Positions 53,924 through 63,762 are shown, numbered from the stretch's first letter. The stretch is DNA of 64,000 nucleotides from Pseudohalioglobus lutimaris (GCF_002866825.1 NZ_PKUS01000001.1:248001-312000); one strand, 5' to 3'. Numbers and translations are program-made. Notes: generated by a model not told the origin, from the letters alone.

Positions 53924-55153
53924 ATGACCCAGAAGTCACTGCCCAAGGACAAGATCAAATTTCTGCTGCTGGAGGGGGTACACCCTTCCGCCGTTGAGGC
54001 GCTGCAGCGCGACGGTTACACCAATATAGAGCAGCACAAAAAGGCGTTGCCGACAGCTGAGCTGAAGCAGGCGATTGCCGGCGCTCACTTCGTCGGCATT
54101 CGCTCACGCACCCAGCTGACCGAGGAGGTACTTGCCGAGGCCAGGAAGCTGGTGGCCATTGGGTGTTTTTGTATCGGTACCAACCAGGTCGATCTCAAAG
54201 CCGCCACGCATCGTGGCATCGCCGTCTTCAATGCTCCCTTCTCCAACACCCGCAGCGTGGCGGAGCTGGTTCTCGCCGAGGCAATCCTGCTATTACGCGG
54301 CGTCGCGCAGAAGAACGCCGCCGCGCACCGGGGAGAATGGCAGAAATCCGCCATCAATTCCTTCGAGATACGGGGTAAGAAACTGGGCATTATCGGCTAT
54401 GGCAATATCGGTATGCAGTTGGGCGTCATCGCCGAGGGGCTGGGCATGCAGGTGCAGTTCTACGATGTGGTCAACAAACTCCCCCTGGGCAATGCCCGGC
54501 AGGTGCCCAGCCTAAATCACCTGCTGGCCACCTCTGACGTGGTCAGCCTGCACGTGCCTGAAACAGGCTCCACCCAGGACATGATAGCTGCCGCCGAGCT
54601 GGAACAGATGCAGCAGGGCGCTATTCTTATCAATGCCTCGCGGGGCACGGTCGTTGATATCGATGCCCTCGCTGCGGCCCTGGAGAGCGGCAGACTGGGC
54701 GGCGCCGGTATCGACGTTTTTCCCGTGGAACCCCGGTCTAATGACGATGAATTCATCTCGCCCCTGCGGCAGTTCGACAACACGTTCCTGACGCCGCACA
54801 TCGGTGGCAGTACGGTGGAGGCCCAGGAAAATATTGGTATGGAAGTCGCTGAAAAACTGGCCAAGTATTCCGACAACGGCACCACCACGTCGTCTGTAAA
54901 CTTCCCGGAGGTCGCGTTGCCGGAGCATGCCGGCAGTCACCGCCTGCTGCACATTCACCACAATGTACCGGGCATAATCAGCGCGATTAACAACGTTTTC
55001 TCGCAGACGGGCGTCAACGTCTCGGCACAGTATCTGCAAACCAACGAGGCCGTGGGTTATGTGGTGATCGACGTGGACGCAGAGTACAGTGACGTGGCGC
55101 TGGAAAAACTCGCTGCCATTGAGGGCACAATACGCTCAAGGGTGCTTTTCTAG
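53924..55153 (+). CDS. serA: D-3-phosphoglycerate dehydrogenase
   Basis: A 409-residue enzyme (E. coli SerA 410) starting serine synthesis; it can also reduce 2-oxoglutarate to D-2-hydroxyglutarate. Substrate domain (SRTQLT), NAD domain (LGIIGYGNIGMQLGVIAEGLGM), INASRGTVVDIDAL, catalytic His in LTPHIGGST, and a C-terminal ACT domain (VPGIISAINNVFSQTGVNV) for serine feedback. ATG 53924 gives the standard N-terminus; upstream frame is leader. Confidence 0.95.
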   Translation: MTQKSLPKDKIKFLLLEGVHPSAVEALQRDGYTNIEQHKKALPTAELKQAIAGAHFVGIRSRTQLTEEVLAEARKLVAIGCFCIGTNQVDLKAATHRGIAVFNAPFSNTRSVAELVLAEAILLLRGVAQKNAAAHRGEWQKSAINSFEIRGKKLGIIGYGNIGMQLGVIAEGLGMQVQFYDVVNKLPLGNARQVPSLNHLLATSDVVSLHVPETGSTQDMIAAAELEQMQQGAILINASRGTVVDIDALAAALESGRLGGAGIDVFPVEPRSNDDEFISPLRQFDNTFLTPHIGGSTVEAQENIGMEVAEKLAKYSDNGTTTSSVNFPEVALPEHAGSHRLLHIHHNVPGIISAINNVFSQTGVNVSAQYLQTNEAVGYVVIDVDAEYSDVALEKLAAIEGTIRSRVLF

Positions 55154-55161
55154 CACCGCCT

Positions 55162-55190
55162 CTGCAGGGGTGGCCACAGGCCACCCGCAG
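55162..55190 (+). other. Strong hairpin after serA
   Basis: GGGTGGCC (55168-55175) and GGCCACCC (55179-55186) form a perfect 8-bp stem with a 3-base loop, extended by CTGC/GCAG. No U-tract follows. It lies between serA and the GTG of the sigma factor gene and may protect or end the serA transcript. Confidence 0.5.
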
Positions 55191-55206
55191 GTGGCATCAT
55201 CGCCCA

Positions 55207-55749
55207 GTGACCCAGAATAAAGATCAATTTATTGCCCAGCTGGTAGCCGAGCACGGCGTGCTGCTAGAGCGCTACCTGGCGCGCAAGCTGGACAGCCCGG
55301 AAGACGCTGCAGAACTGGCCCAGGAGGCTTACATGCGCCTGCATCGCCTTGAGCAACCTGAGAATCTCGACAACGCCCGCGCCTTTCTCTTCCAGGTGGC
55401 TACCAACCTTGCCGTAGATCAGTTGCGACGCCGCCAGCTGCACTTTCGCTTCCTGAAGTCAGAAAAGAGCCAGTCCGTGGACGGAGAGCCAGCAGACCCC
55501 AACGCCGCGGGCGCCTCTCCGGAGCAGATACTCGGCGCCAGGGAAAAACTCGCTACCATCCACAGCGCACTGGAAGAGTTGCCTTTCAAGGCTAAACAGG
55601 CGTTTTTGCTGCACCGCCAGAGCGGCATGCCCTACAGCGCCATCGCCGAGCAAATGCAGGTTTCCGTCTCCAGTGTTGAAAAATACATCCTGCAGGCGCT
55701 GCGCCACTGCCGCAAGCGGTTATCTGCAGAGGATAAGCCGGGGCAATGA
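55207..55749 (+). CDS. FecI-like ECF sigma factor
   Basis: A 180-residue ECF sigma factor. Region 2 is SPEDAAELAQEAYMRLHRL...ARAFLFQVATNLAVDQLRRR; region 4 is LPFKAKQAFLLHRQSGMPYSAIAEQMQVSVSSVEKYILQAL. Start is GTG 55207. The FecR-like gene and a STN-bearing TonB receptor follow, so it should be controlled by cell-surface signalling. Confidence 0.92.
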   Translation: MTQNKDQFIAQLVAEHGVLLERYLARKLDSPEDAAELAQEAYMRLHRLEQPENLDNARAFLFQVATNLAVDQLRRRQLHFRFLKSEKSQSVDGEPADPNAAGASPEQILGAREKLATIHSALEELPFKAKQAFLLHRQSGMPYSAIAEQMQVSVSSVEKYILQALRHCRKRLSAEDKPGQ

Positions 55750-55894
55750 ATCTTGACTTTTCACATAGATTTACCACTTTATGCCTTGAGGAATCCCGGC
55801 ACCCAAACGTTCCATTCAGACAACGACTATATTTTGAGCATACCGCTCCAGGCAAAACCAGAGACAGGCCCGCAGGGAAGCGGCGTCACACAAG

Positions 55895-56869
55895 ATGAAG
55901 CAGAAAGAGCACAGACAGTTTGAGCAAGCAGTAGACGCAGCCCTGGGCTGGGTCGCGCGGCTGCGTGCCGATACTGTATCCAGGGAAGACCACCAGGCCT
56001 TTGCACTCTGGCTTGGCGAGGACGCATCACACCCCGTCGCCATGGACGAGGCCCTCGACCTCTGGGACGATCTGGGCGCTGTGCGCCATATGCCGGCAAC
56101 CGGCGACGAGCCGGCTGAGGCCGCCAACCGCTCACGCTGGCTACCCGCTGCAATCGCTGTCGCTGCCAGCCTGGTTCTGGCTGTAGTGCTCTGGCCAAAG
56201 GTGGCCATGGATCCGGTCAGCACACAGCTCCAGACCGCTATGGGAGAGCGTCACGATTTTGAGCTCCCCGATGGCTCCCGGGCCCTGCTCAACACCAATT
56301 CATCATTGAACGTAAGCTATGCCGGGGACCAGCGCCATATCACCCTGACGCAGGGCGAGGCCTGGTTTCAGGTCAAGTCTGATGCAACCAGGCCCTTTCA
56401 TGTGGATGCCGGCGATGCGCGTATCACTGCGCTGGGTACAGCTTTCAATGTATACCGCGACCGTGACAGCACCAGTGTCACGGTTACCGAAGGCGTTGTA
56501 AGAGTGACCGAGCTGGGTGAAACGGGTGCGAGAGCTGCCACCGTCGAAGTATTACGGGTAAATCAACAGCTGACAGCGAGTGACGATGGTTGGAAAGTCA
56601 GCGTACCCGACATGGAGCAACAACTGGCGTGGCGCCAGGGTCAACTGGTAGCGCGGGAGATGCCGCTGGCTGAGCTGATCGCACAGCTGCAACGTTACTA
56701 CGAAACCGATATTCTGCTCACCGATCCGGACATCGCCGCGCTCACGGTTTCCGGCGTTTTCGACCTGGACCAGCCTGAAGCCACTCTTGGAGCACTCGCA
56801 CTCAGCCTCGACCTCAAAACTGAACCACTGGACACCGGCACAGTGCAGTTGCTCAAATCAGGTCAGTAG
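55895..56869 (+). CDS. FecR-like anti-sigma regulator
   Basis: A 324-residue inner-membrane regulator. The cytoplasmic DUF4880-type N-terminus (AALGWVARLRADTVSREDHQAFALWLGEDASHPVAMDEA) is followed by one helix at about 88-105, the FecR domain (LPDGSRALLNTNSSLNV, GEAWFQV, ITALGTAFNVY, VTVTEGVV) and a C-terminal STN-like domain that contacts the receptor. It passes the receptor signal to the sigma factor. Confidence 0.92.
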   Translation: MKQKEHRQFEQAVDAALGWVARLRADTVSREDHQAFALWLGEDASHPVAMDEALDLWDDLGAVRHMPATGDEPAEAANRSRWLPAAIAVAASLVLAVVLWPKVAMDPVSTQLQTAMGERHDFELPDGSRALLNTNSSLNVSYAGDQRHITLTQGEAWFQVKSDATRPFHVDAGDARITALGTAFNVYRDRDSTSVTVTEGVVRVTELGETGARAATVEVLRVNQQLTASDDGWKVSVPDMEQQLAWRQGQLVAREMPLAELIAQLQRYYETDILLTDPDIAALTVSGVFDLDQPEATLGALALSLDLKTEPLDTGTVQLLKSGQ

Positions 56870-56977
56870 GCTATAAAGGGGCGGTGTGGAACCTCCGCCC
56901 GCCTCTAAACCAGCTGGCGCCGTTCTAGTTTTTGAATCTTTTCAACAGGTTGCGACACTGTCGCAGTCGGGTTACCC

Positions 56978-59974
56978 ATGCTCACCGCCACTGCGAGAGG
57001 TCCGGAAATCACGCCGGGAGTGCTTCCTATTTGGCACCGATCCCTGCTCGCGATCGTACTTGTCGCTGGCCTGGCCAACAGCACCGCTGCTGCGGAAACG
57101 CCGCAGGCCCCTATTCACTACACCATTGAAGCTCCGCAACTGTCTGCTGCGCTGATCCAGCTAAGCCAACAGAGCGGGGTCTCGATTGTCTTTTCCGACC
57201 AGGTTGTGCGCGACCTGCCTGCGCCTGGAGTAGTCGGCACGGTCACCATGAGTGCGGCACTGGATGCGTTGCTACTGGATTCAGACCTGGGCTGGGAGCT
57301 GGTTGATGACAAGGTTGTCGCGGTATTTCAGTTGGATTGCGCTGCGGGCAATTCCTGCCTCTCCCCGCAAGAGATGATCAGCGCTTACCCGGTCTATGTG
57401 CCGGGTATGGAGCAGACCTACGTCTATGGTACCCACGTCACCGGCTCCAGAATTCGTCGCTCGGGCCACACCGGTGGCGCGCCGGTGGACATTCTTTCCT
57501 CTCCCGATATACAACTCAGCGGCGCCCAGACCCTGGGTGAGTTGCTCAAGTTTGTGCCCGCCGTATCCGGCAACTCACTCAGTACAGCAATCTCCAATGG
57601 TGGCAACGGAACGGCGACCGTCACCCTGCGCGGACTACCCGCCAGCAATACCCTGGTACTGATCAACGGGCGCCGGGTCGCCAATAACGGACTCGCCGGA
57701 GAGTCCGTAGACCTCAATAGCATCGCGCCGGATGCAGTAGAGCGCATTGAGATCCTCAAGGATGGCGCCTCCGCAATCTACGGTTCCGATGCGATAGCCG
57801 GTGTCGTTAACGTGATTACCAGGCGTGACTTCCACGGCGTGCTCGCGGAGGCCTACTATGGCGAAACCGGCGAAGGGGATCTGGAGACCAGCACCCAGAC
57901 CTTGCAATACGGCACCGGCCTGCCCGACGGATCTTTCTTTATTACCGCTTCCCGCTACCAGCAGGACCCCATTTTCAGCCGCGACCGCAAGGTGTCCGGC
58001 AGTGCCGACTCACGCCCACTGGGTGGCACGGACCAGCGTTCCAGCGCCACACCCGATGCGCGCATAAGCCTCGCCTCGGGTGAGACAGTGATTGCCAGTG
58101 GCAACAGCTATCGCCCGGTTACCGATGAGGACCTGTTCAATTACCAGGCGTTCACGTCTGCCGTGGTGCCTCTGGAACGCGACAGTATTTACACCAACGC
58201 CAGTTATGACTTCAGCGAAAGCGTTACCGGCTACATGGAGCTGAGCTACCTGGAGACCGAAGCCGAAGCCACCCTGGCGCCGACACCCGTGTTTACCGCT
58301 TTTGAACAAACCCCTTTGGTTGTGTCTGCCCAGAGCATCTACAACCCGTTTGGTGAGGACCTGCGGGATGTGCGTCGCCGGCTGATTGAACTACCGGCGC
58401 GTCGCCAGCGCAATGAGTCAGAGGCCAGTCGGTTCAGCGCTGTCCTGGAGGGTCTTTTTGCCGACTGGAACTGGGACGTTGCCTATAACTGGAGTCGCAG
58501 CGAGGCTCGCGAGAGTACCACGGGAATCGTCAACGCAGACCGTCTGGCGCGAGCGATCGGGCCCGCCGAAGGCTGCCAGGGCGCGGTGGAGGACGCCTGT
58601 GTACCGGTAAACCTTACCGGCCCGGCGGGTAGCATATCTGCTGACCAGCTAGGCTACATAGTGGCTAGAGGCGAAGTAAGTGGTTACACCAAACTTTCGG
58701 GCGGTAGCGTCAACCTGTCGCGGGCTGTAATGGGACTGCCGGCGGGTCGCACTGACATTGCCTTCGGAATGGAATATCGCCGGGAAGCCACCAGCAAAAA
58801 ACCATCCAGACTATTGGCGGAAACCAGCACCATAGGCGCCACTAACTTCGAGCAGACCAGCGGCGCGCGCACTGTCTCCGAGGTCTACCTGGAGACGGTG
58901 CTGCCGTTGTGGAAAAGCGCCAGCGGCTACAGCAGCCTTGATCTGGAAGCAGCCATGCGCTTCTCCGACTACAGCGACTTTGGCAGCAACAGCAATCCCA
59001 AGCTCGCATTGCGCTGGCGACTGGGACCCTCTGTGCTGTTGCGGGCAAACTATGCCGAGGGTTTTCGGGCTCCCTCACTCAACGAGCTGTATGAAGGCGC
59101 GACCGAAGAACAGGCCTTTATCAACGACCCCTGCACCCAGGCCAGTAACATCGGCTCACTGCCGGGTTGTGTTCGTCAGGCCGACCCCACTCGCAACCAG
59201 TTCCTCACCATCAAGGGTGGCAACAGCGAGTTGGACCCGGAAACCTCCGACAGTTATAGCCTGGGCCTGGTCTGGACCCCCTCGGGCGCACAGGGGTTGG
59301 CTTTGTCGGCCGACCTGTTCGAAATTAAACAGCGTGACGTGGTTTCCTCCAGCGCGCAGTTCATCGTCGACCAGAATGCGCGGTCGGGCGCGTTTGCTGA
59401 GCTGGTACAGCGAGATGCTATGGGTAACCTCACCCTGGTGTCCGCAAACAACATCAATATTGGCGAAAGAGAAGTCCGCGGTGCGGACCTGGCGCTCACC
59501 TGGCATGTCCCGCGACGCTCCTGGGGTCAGTTCAGCGTCATTGGCGGTGCCAGCTGGATCTATGAGTACCTGGCGCGCCTGGACCGCAATGCACCCAGCC
59601 TCAACCTGGCTGGCACCTTCCGCGATGAAGCATCAGAGGGACTGGGGGGCATACCCAGGTGGAAGGCGCAGCTGGGCCTGCGCTGGACAAAAGACCGCTG
59701 GAAAGGCAGTTACCAGATCCACTATGTCGGTGAAATGAACGAGATCGTGCCCGATACCGATCGCACCCGCGCGATCGACGACTGGCTGATCCACGACGTT
59801 CAGCTTAACTACACATTCCCGGCGCAGGAGGGACTGCGCCTGACACTGGGAGTGGATAACCTGTGGGATGAGAAGGCCCCTCTCGCCACGTCCGCCTTCA
59901 ACGACAATATCGATGGCCGCACCCACGAGCTGAAAGGGCGGCAGTGGTACACCCGGATCAGCCTTAGACTATGA
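56978..59974 (+). CDS. TonB-dependent receptor with STN signalling domain
   Basis: A 998-residue outer-membrane receptor with a signal peptide (cleavage near ANSTAAA), an STN domain at about 48-115 (YTIEAPQLSAALIQLSQQSGVSIVFSD), a plug domain (TVTLRGLPASNTLVLINGRR, SDAIAGVVNVITRRDF) and a beta barrel ending in aromatic-rich WYTRISLRL. The STN domain and the upstream sigma and FecR genes make it a FecA-type transducer. The ligand is unknown. Confidence 0.92.
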   Translation: MLTATARGPEITPGVLPIWHRSLLAIVLVAGLANSTAAAETPQAPIHYTIEAPQLSAALIQLSQQSGVSIVFSDQVVRDLPAPGVVGTVTMSAALDALLLDSDLGWELVDDKVVAVFQLDCAAGNSCLSPQEMISAYPVYVPGMEQTYVYGTHVTGSRIRRSGHTGGAPVDILSSPDIQLSGAQTLGELLKFVPAVSGNSLSTAISNGGNGTATVTLRGLPASNTLVLINGRRVANNGLAGESVDLNSIAPDAVERIEILKDGASAIYGSDAIAGVVNVITRRDFHGVLAEAYYGETGEGDLETSTQTLQYGTGLPDGSFFITASRYQQDPIFSRDRKVSGSADSRPLGGTDQRSSATPDARISLASGETVIASGNSYRPVTDEDLFNYQAFTSAVVPLERDSIYTNASYDFSESVTGYMELSYLETEAEATLAPTPVFTAFEQTPLVVSAQSIYNPFGEDLRDVRRRLIELPARRQRNESEASRFSAVLEGLFADWNWDVAYNWSRSEARESTTGIVNADRLARAIGPAEGCQGAVEDACVPVNLTGPAGSISADQLGYIVARGEVSGYTKLSGGSVNLSRAVMGLPAGRTDIAFGMEYRREATSKKPSRLLAETSTIGATNFEQTSGARTVSEVYLETVLPLWKSASGYSSLDLEAAMRFSDYSDFGSNSNPKLALRWRLGPSVLLRANYAEGFRAPSLNELYEGATEEQAFINDPCTQASNIGSLPGCVRQADPTRNQFLTIKGGNSELDPETSDSYSLGLVWTPSGAQGLALSADLFEIKQRDVVSSSAQFIVDQNARSGAFAELVQRDAMGNLTLVSANNINIGEREVRGADLALTWHVPRRSWGQFSVIGGASWIYEYLARLDRNAPSLNLAGTFRDEASEGLGGIPRWKAQLGLRWTKDRWKGSYQIHYVGEMNEIVPDTDRTRAIDDWLIHDVQLNYTFPAQEGLRLTLGVDNLWDEKAPLATSAFNDNIDGRTHELKGRQWYTRISLRL

Positions 59975-59995
59975 GTCTCTACAGAGGAAAACGAA

Positions 59996-60454
59996 TTGCG
60001 TAATTTATTGTTTTTACTACCGTTAGCCTACTTTATATCGAACGCCACCGCGGCCGACGAGGCGTTTCCGGGGATTGAGAAGCTGATGAGCAGTGAAGAG
60101 TTCAAGGCTGCTGGCCTGGATAAACTCAGTGAGGCGGAGCGCACTGCGCTGAATGCCTGGCTGCTGCATTACACCGCGACTGAAGCGCCGACGATGCTGA
60201 TCACCAACGAAGACGTAAAGGAGGTCGAGGCAAAGCACGTCATCCAGGCAAACGTGAAACCGCCTTTCAAGGGCTGGGATGGCAATACCGTCTTCTACCT
60301 GGACAACGGTCAGGTCTGGCGCCAGCGCCTGAACGGACGCGTGGTCTACCAGGGAGAGGATACGGCGGTCGAAATCAAGAAGAATTTCCTTGGCTTCTAC
60401 AAGCTCTACCACGTTGCCAGTGGCCGCAGTATTGGCGTCAGCCGCGTCAAATAG
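59996..60454 (+). CDS. Small exported protein following the STN receptor
   Basis: A 152-residue protein with a signal peptide (MRNLLFLLPLAYFISNATA), an Ala/Glu-rich helical part and a beta-like C-terminus (KGWDGNTVFYLDNGQVWRQRLNGRVVYQGED) that reads like an SH3-type or hypothetical secreted domain. Start is TTG 59996 with GAGGAAA at 59984-59990. It is 21 bases after the receptor stop, so probably part of the cascade. No known function. Confidence 0.7.
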   Translation: MRNLLFLLPLAYFISNATAADEAFPGIEKLMSSEEFKAAGLDKLSEAERTALNAWLLHYTATEAPTMLITNEDVKEVEAKHVIQANVKPPFKGWDGNTVFYLDNGQVWRQRLNGRVVYQGEDTAVEIKKNFLGFYKLYHVASGRSIGVSRVK

Positions 60455-60527
60455 CCCTGCCCGAACTGCTCAGACTGCCCCGACTACCCAATTAGTTTCG
60501 GCACAATTACTAGTTCCCTGAGATTCC

Positions 60528-60542
60528 TGTGAAATTTTCACA
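60528..60542. promoter_or_regulatory. Palindrome upstream of the second TonB receptor
   Basis: TGTGAAA-T-TTTCACA is a perfect 7+7 dyad around a single T. It recalls the CRP half-site TGTGA/TCACA, with a spacer of 5 instead of 6. It lies 117 bases upstream of ATG 60659. Confidence 0.4.
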
Positions 60543-60548
60543 ATTTTC

Positions 60549-60575
60549 GCCCTCTTATTGAGGGCCATCTTCTTT
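60549..60575 (+). terminator. Possible weak terminator after the exported-protein gene
   Basis: GCCCTC-TTATT-GAGGGC (60549-60565) is a 6-bp hairpin followed by CATCTTCTTTT. The T-rich stretch is broken, so termination may be partial. Confidence 0.4.
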
Positions 60576-60658
60576 TAATCGTTTAAAGTTCGAGTTATGC
60601 GGTTTCAGCCGCGTGAACACTACTAAAGTATGCTCAATTAAAATACAGGGGTATTAAT

Positions 60659-63541
60659 ATGTTGAGAAGAAATCGTCTTGCTGCTGCGGTCTCCGCGGCG
60701 GTCGGTATCAGCGCTCTGACCGCTATACCGCAAATGGCAAGTGCGCAAGGTGAGGAAATGCTCGAAGAAGTAGTCGTCACTGGATCCCGCATCCAGCGAG
60801 CGAACCTCGTTAGCGCCAGTCCGGTCACCCAGGTAGATGCTGAAGAATTCAAGTTCCAGGGTGTAACCCGGGTTGAAGACCTGATGGCCAAGCTGCCACA
60901 AGTCTACTCCAACCAGAACTCCGGCCAGGCCAACGGCGCCACCGGCACCGCGACCCTGAACCTGCGTAACCTCGGAGACGAGCGGACGCTGGTACTGGTC
61001 AACGGCCGTCGCATGCCCGCAGGCTCACCGCTTCAGGGCGGCATTGGTGCGGACATCAACCAGATCCCTGGCACCCTCATTCAGCGCGTTGAAGTGCTGA
61101 CCGGTGGCTCTTCCGCGACTTACGGTTCTGACGCGGTTGCGGGTGTTGTTAACTTCATCATGCAAGACGATTTTGAAGGCGTTCAGTTCGATTACCAGTT
61201 CAGCCAGTACAACCATGGCAACGACGACAGCAGCCTGCAGCGCATCGTTACCGATGCCGGCTATCCCGTAGCGGACGGCAGCAAAACCGGTGGCGACATC
61301 CAGGACTGGTCACTGATCATGGGCGGCAACTTCGACAATGGTCGCGGTAACGTCACTATGTATGCCACTTACCGTGATGTTGAAGCCATCACCCAGGCAG
61401 ATCGCGACTACTCTGGCTGTGCCCACAACGCTGACTCCACAGGTTGTTTCGGCTCCGGCACCATCCCTGACGGTCGTGTGACTGACTTCGGCGTGCTCGA
61501 AGAAGGTTTCGACTTTAAGGTAGCCGGTTCTGAATTCGTGCCCAGAGACGGCACTACCTACAACTATGGCCCGTTGAACTACTTCCAGCGCCCTGACGAG
61601 CGTTATACAGCTGGTGCCTTCGGTCGTTACGAGATCAACGAACACGTTGAGACCTACACCGAACTGATGTTCATGGATGACCGTTCGGTATCCCAGATCG
61701 CTCCATCTGGAGCGTTCTTCGTGACCAACACTCTGGCTTGTGGCAACCCGCTGCTGTCCGACCAGCAATTCGACGCGCTTTGCGGACAATTCGGCCTGAC
61801 AGAAGACGACGTTCAGACTGCTTACCTGGGCCGTCGTAACGTAGAAGGTGGCCCCCGTCAGCAGGATCTGCGGCACACCAGCTTCCGTGGTGTATTCGGC
61901 GCACGCGGCGAAATCAACGACACCTGGTCCTATGACGTCTACGGCATGTACGCCGAAGTCAGCATGGAAAACACCTACCTGAATGACTTGTCCACTACCA
62001 AAGTCACCCGCGCGCTTGATGCGGTTGAAGACGCGGATGGCAATGTTGTTTGTCAATCTGTGGTCGATGGCAGCGATCCGAACTGTGTACCCTGGAACAT
62101 CTTCACCACCGGTGCAGTGACCCAGGACCAGTTGGATTACCTGGTATTGCCCCTGTTCGCTCGCGGCACCACCGACCAGACCGTTTACTCCGGTTATGTC
62201 GCAGGTAACCTCGGTGACTACGGCTGGAACCTGCCTACAGCAGACTCCGGCATTCAGGTGGCCTTCGGCGCGGAATACCGCGAAGAGAACCTGGACTTCA
62301 ACCCTGACTCCGGCTTCCGCAGCGGTGACGGTGCTGGCCAGGGCGGCGCGACCGGTCCTGTATCTGGCGGTTACGACGTAACTGAATTCTTCGGTGAAAT
62401 CAGCATTCCGGTACTGGAAGGCAAAGCGTTCGCAGAAGAGCTCATCGTCGACCTGAGCTATCGCTACTCCGATTACTCTACCGACCAGACTACCGACACC
62501 TACGGTATTCGCGCCGGTTGGGCAATCAACCAGGGCGTTAAGGTCCGCGGTAGCTTCCAGCGTGCAGTACGTGCGGCTAACATCCAGGAACTGTTCCTGC
62601 CCCAGGGCTTTAACCTGTTCGACATGGACGTGGACCCCTGTGGCGGTGCAACACCCCTGCGCAGCGCCGCTGACTGTGCCCGTAGCGGCGTGACCGCTGC
62701 CCAGTACGGTCGTGTACCCAACAACCCCGCTGGTCAGTACAACTTCCTGCAGGGCGGCAACCCCGACCTGGCACCGGAAGAAGCTGACACCTACTCGCTG
62801 GGTGTTGTGTGGACGCCTGAGTTCGTCGACGGCCTGAGCATGAGCGTTGACTGGTACTCCATCGAGATTGAGAAGGGCATCAGCAACCTTGATCCCAACT
62901 TTATCCTCAATGAGTGTCTGGACGGTAACGACTCCCAGTGCGCCCTGGTCAAACGCGGTAACGCCGGCGACCTGTGGATTGGTTCCGATGTGAACAACAG
63001 CGGTAACGTTATTGCGCTCAACGACAACCTGGCCGTTGAAGAAGTTGAAGGCTGGGATGTTGTAGTCGACTACTCCCTGGACATCGGCGACATGGGTACG
63101 CTTGCTTTCAGCAACACCCTGTCACTGATCACCAAGTGGGATGAAGCCGAGCTCAAAGGTGCTCCGACTACTGACTGTAAAGGCAACTGGGGCTCAAGCT
63201 GTGGCTACCCCACGCCCGAAACACGTAACAACCTGCGTGCAACCTGGCTGACTCCGTGGAATGTCACGGGCACCGTCATGTGGCGCTACATCAGCGAAGT
63301 TGAAGACCTTCAGGGCAACATTGACCTTGATTCCATCAACTACTTCGATGTTGCGGGCATCTGGGACGTCTTCGACGACACTGCTTCTATTCGCCTGGGC
63401 GTGAACAACGTTCTGGACGAAGCACCCCCCGTCGGCGGTTCCGCCGCTGGCCCGTCTGTACAGGGTAACGGTAACGTATTCCCGGGCCTGTATGACGCCC
63501 TGGGCCGCTACTGGTACGTTGGTGTGACAGTAGGCTTCTAA
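60659..63541 (+). CDS. TonB-dependent outer-membrane receptor
   Basis: A 960-residue receptor: signal peptide (ends about MASAQG), a TonB-box-like EEVVVTGSRI, plug (NLRNLGDERTLVLVNGRRM, SDAVAGVVNFIMQDDF) and a beta barrel with terminal YWYVGVTVGF. No STN domain. Codon choice (frequent GGT, CGT, AAC, GAA) differs from the neighbours and suggests high expression. A clear terminator follows. The ligand is unknown. Confidence 0.93.
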   Translation: MLRRNRLAAAVSAAVGISALTAIPQMASAQGEEMLEEVVVTGSRIQRANLVSASPVTQVDAEEFKFQGVTRVEDLMAKLPQVYSNQNSGQANGATGTATLNLRNLGDERTLVLVNGRRMPAGSPLQGGIGADINQIPGTLIQRVEVLTGGSSATYGSDAVAGVVNFIMQDDFEGVQFDYQFSQYNHGNDDSSLQRIVTDAGYPVADGSKTGGDIQDWSLIMGGNFDNGRGNVTMYATYRDVEAITQADRDYSGCAHNADSTGCFGSGTIPDGRVTDFGVLEEGFDFKVAGSEFVPRDGTTYNYGPLNYFQRPDERYTAGAFGRYEINEHVETYTELMFMDDRSVSQIAPSGAFFVTNTLACGNPLLSDQQFDALCGQFGLTEDDVQTAYLGRRNVEGGPRQQDLRHTSFRGVFGARGEINDTWSYDVYGMYAEVSMENTYLNDLSTTKVTRALDAVEDADGNVVCQSVVDGSDPNCVPWNIFTTGAVTQDQLDYLVLPLFARGTTDQTVYSGYVAGNLGDYGWNLPTADSGIQVAFGAEYREENLDFNPDSGFRSGDGAGQGGATGPVSGGYDVTEFFGEISIPVLEGKAFAEELIVDLSYRYSDYSTDQTTDTYGIRAGWAINQGVKVRGSFQRAVRAANIQELFLPQGFNLFDMDVDPCGGATPLRSAADCARSGVTAAQYGRVPNNPAGQYNFLQGGNPDLAPEEADTYSLGVVWTPEFVDGLSMSVDWYSIEIEKGISNLDPNFILNECLDGNDSQCALVKRGNAGDLWIGSDVNNSGNVIALNDNLAVEEVEGWDVVVDYSLDIGDMGTLAFSNTLSLITKWDEAELKGAPTTDCKGNWGSSCGYPTPETRNNLRATWLTPWNVTGTVMWRYISEVEDLQGNIDLDSINYFDVAGIWDVFDDTASIRLGVNNVLDEAPPVGGSAAGPSVQGNGNVFPGLYDALGRYWYVGVTVGF

Positions 63542-63592
63542 GCCTCACCCGTCCTCCACCGGGACCACCGGAGGAGGACACAAAACTTAAAG

Positions 63593-63624
63593 AAAAGGCC
63601 GGCTTTAGAGTCGGCCTTTTTTTT
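63593..63624 (+). terminator. Intrinsic terminator of the second TonB receptor
   Basis: AAAAGGCCG (63593-63601) pairs with CGGCCTTTT (63612-63620) around a 10-base loop, and eight T follow from 63617. Confidence 0.9.
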
Positions 63625-63680
63625 GGCTCTTCGCAGATTAGCGGGGTTGCTTCGTTGATAGACACTTTCCAGCTGAGCGG

Positions 63681-63752
63681 CCACGAATGGGGTAAGCCTT
63701 CCAAGGGCGTGGACGTTTGTTTTCAACCGAGGAAGGCTTACCCCATTCGTGG
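63681..63752. repeat. Perfect 22-bp inverted repeat element
   Basis: 63681-63702 (starts CCACGAATGGGG) and 63731-63752 are perfect reverse complements around a 28-base centre. AGCGG just outside the left arm and CCGCT after a 3-base offset on the right extend it. No ORF is inside. Confidence 0.75.
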
Positions 63753-63762
63753 TGTCCGCTTT

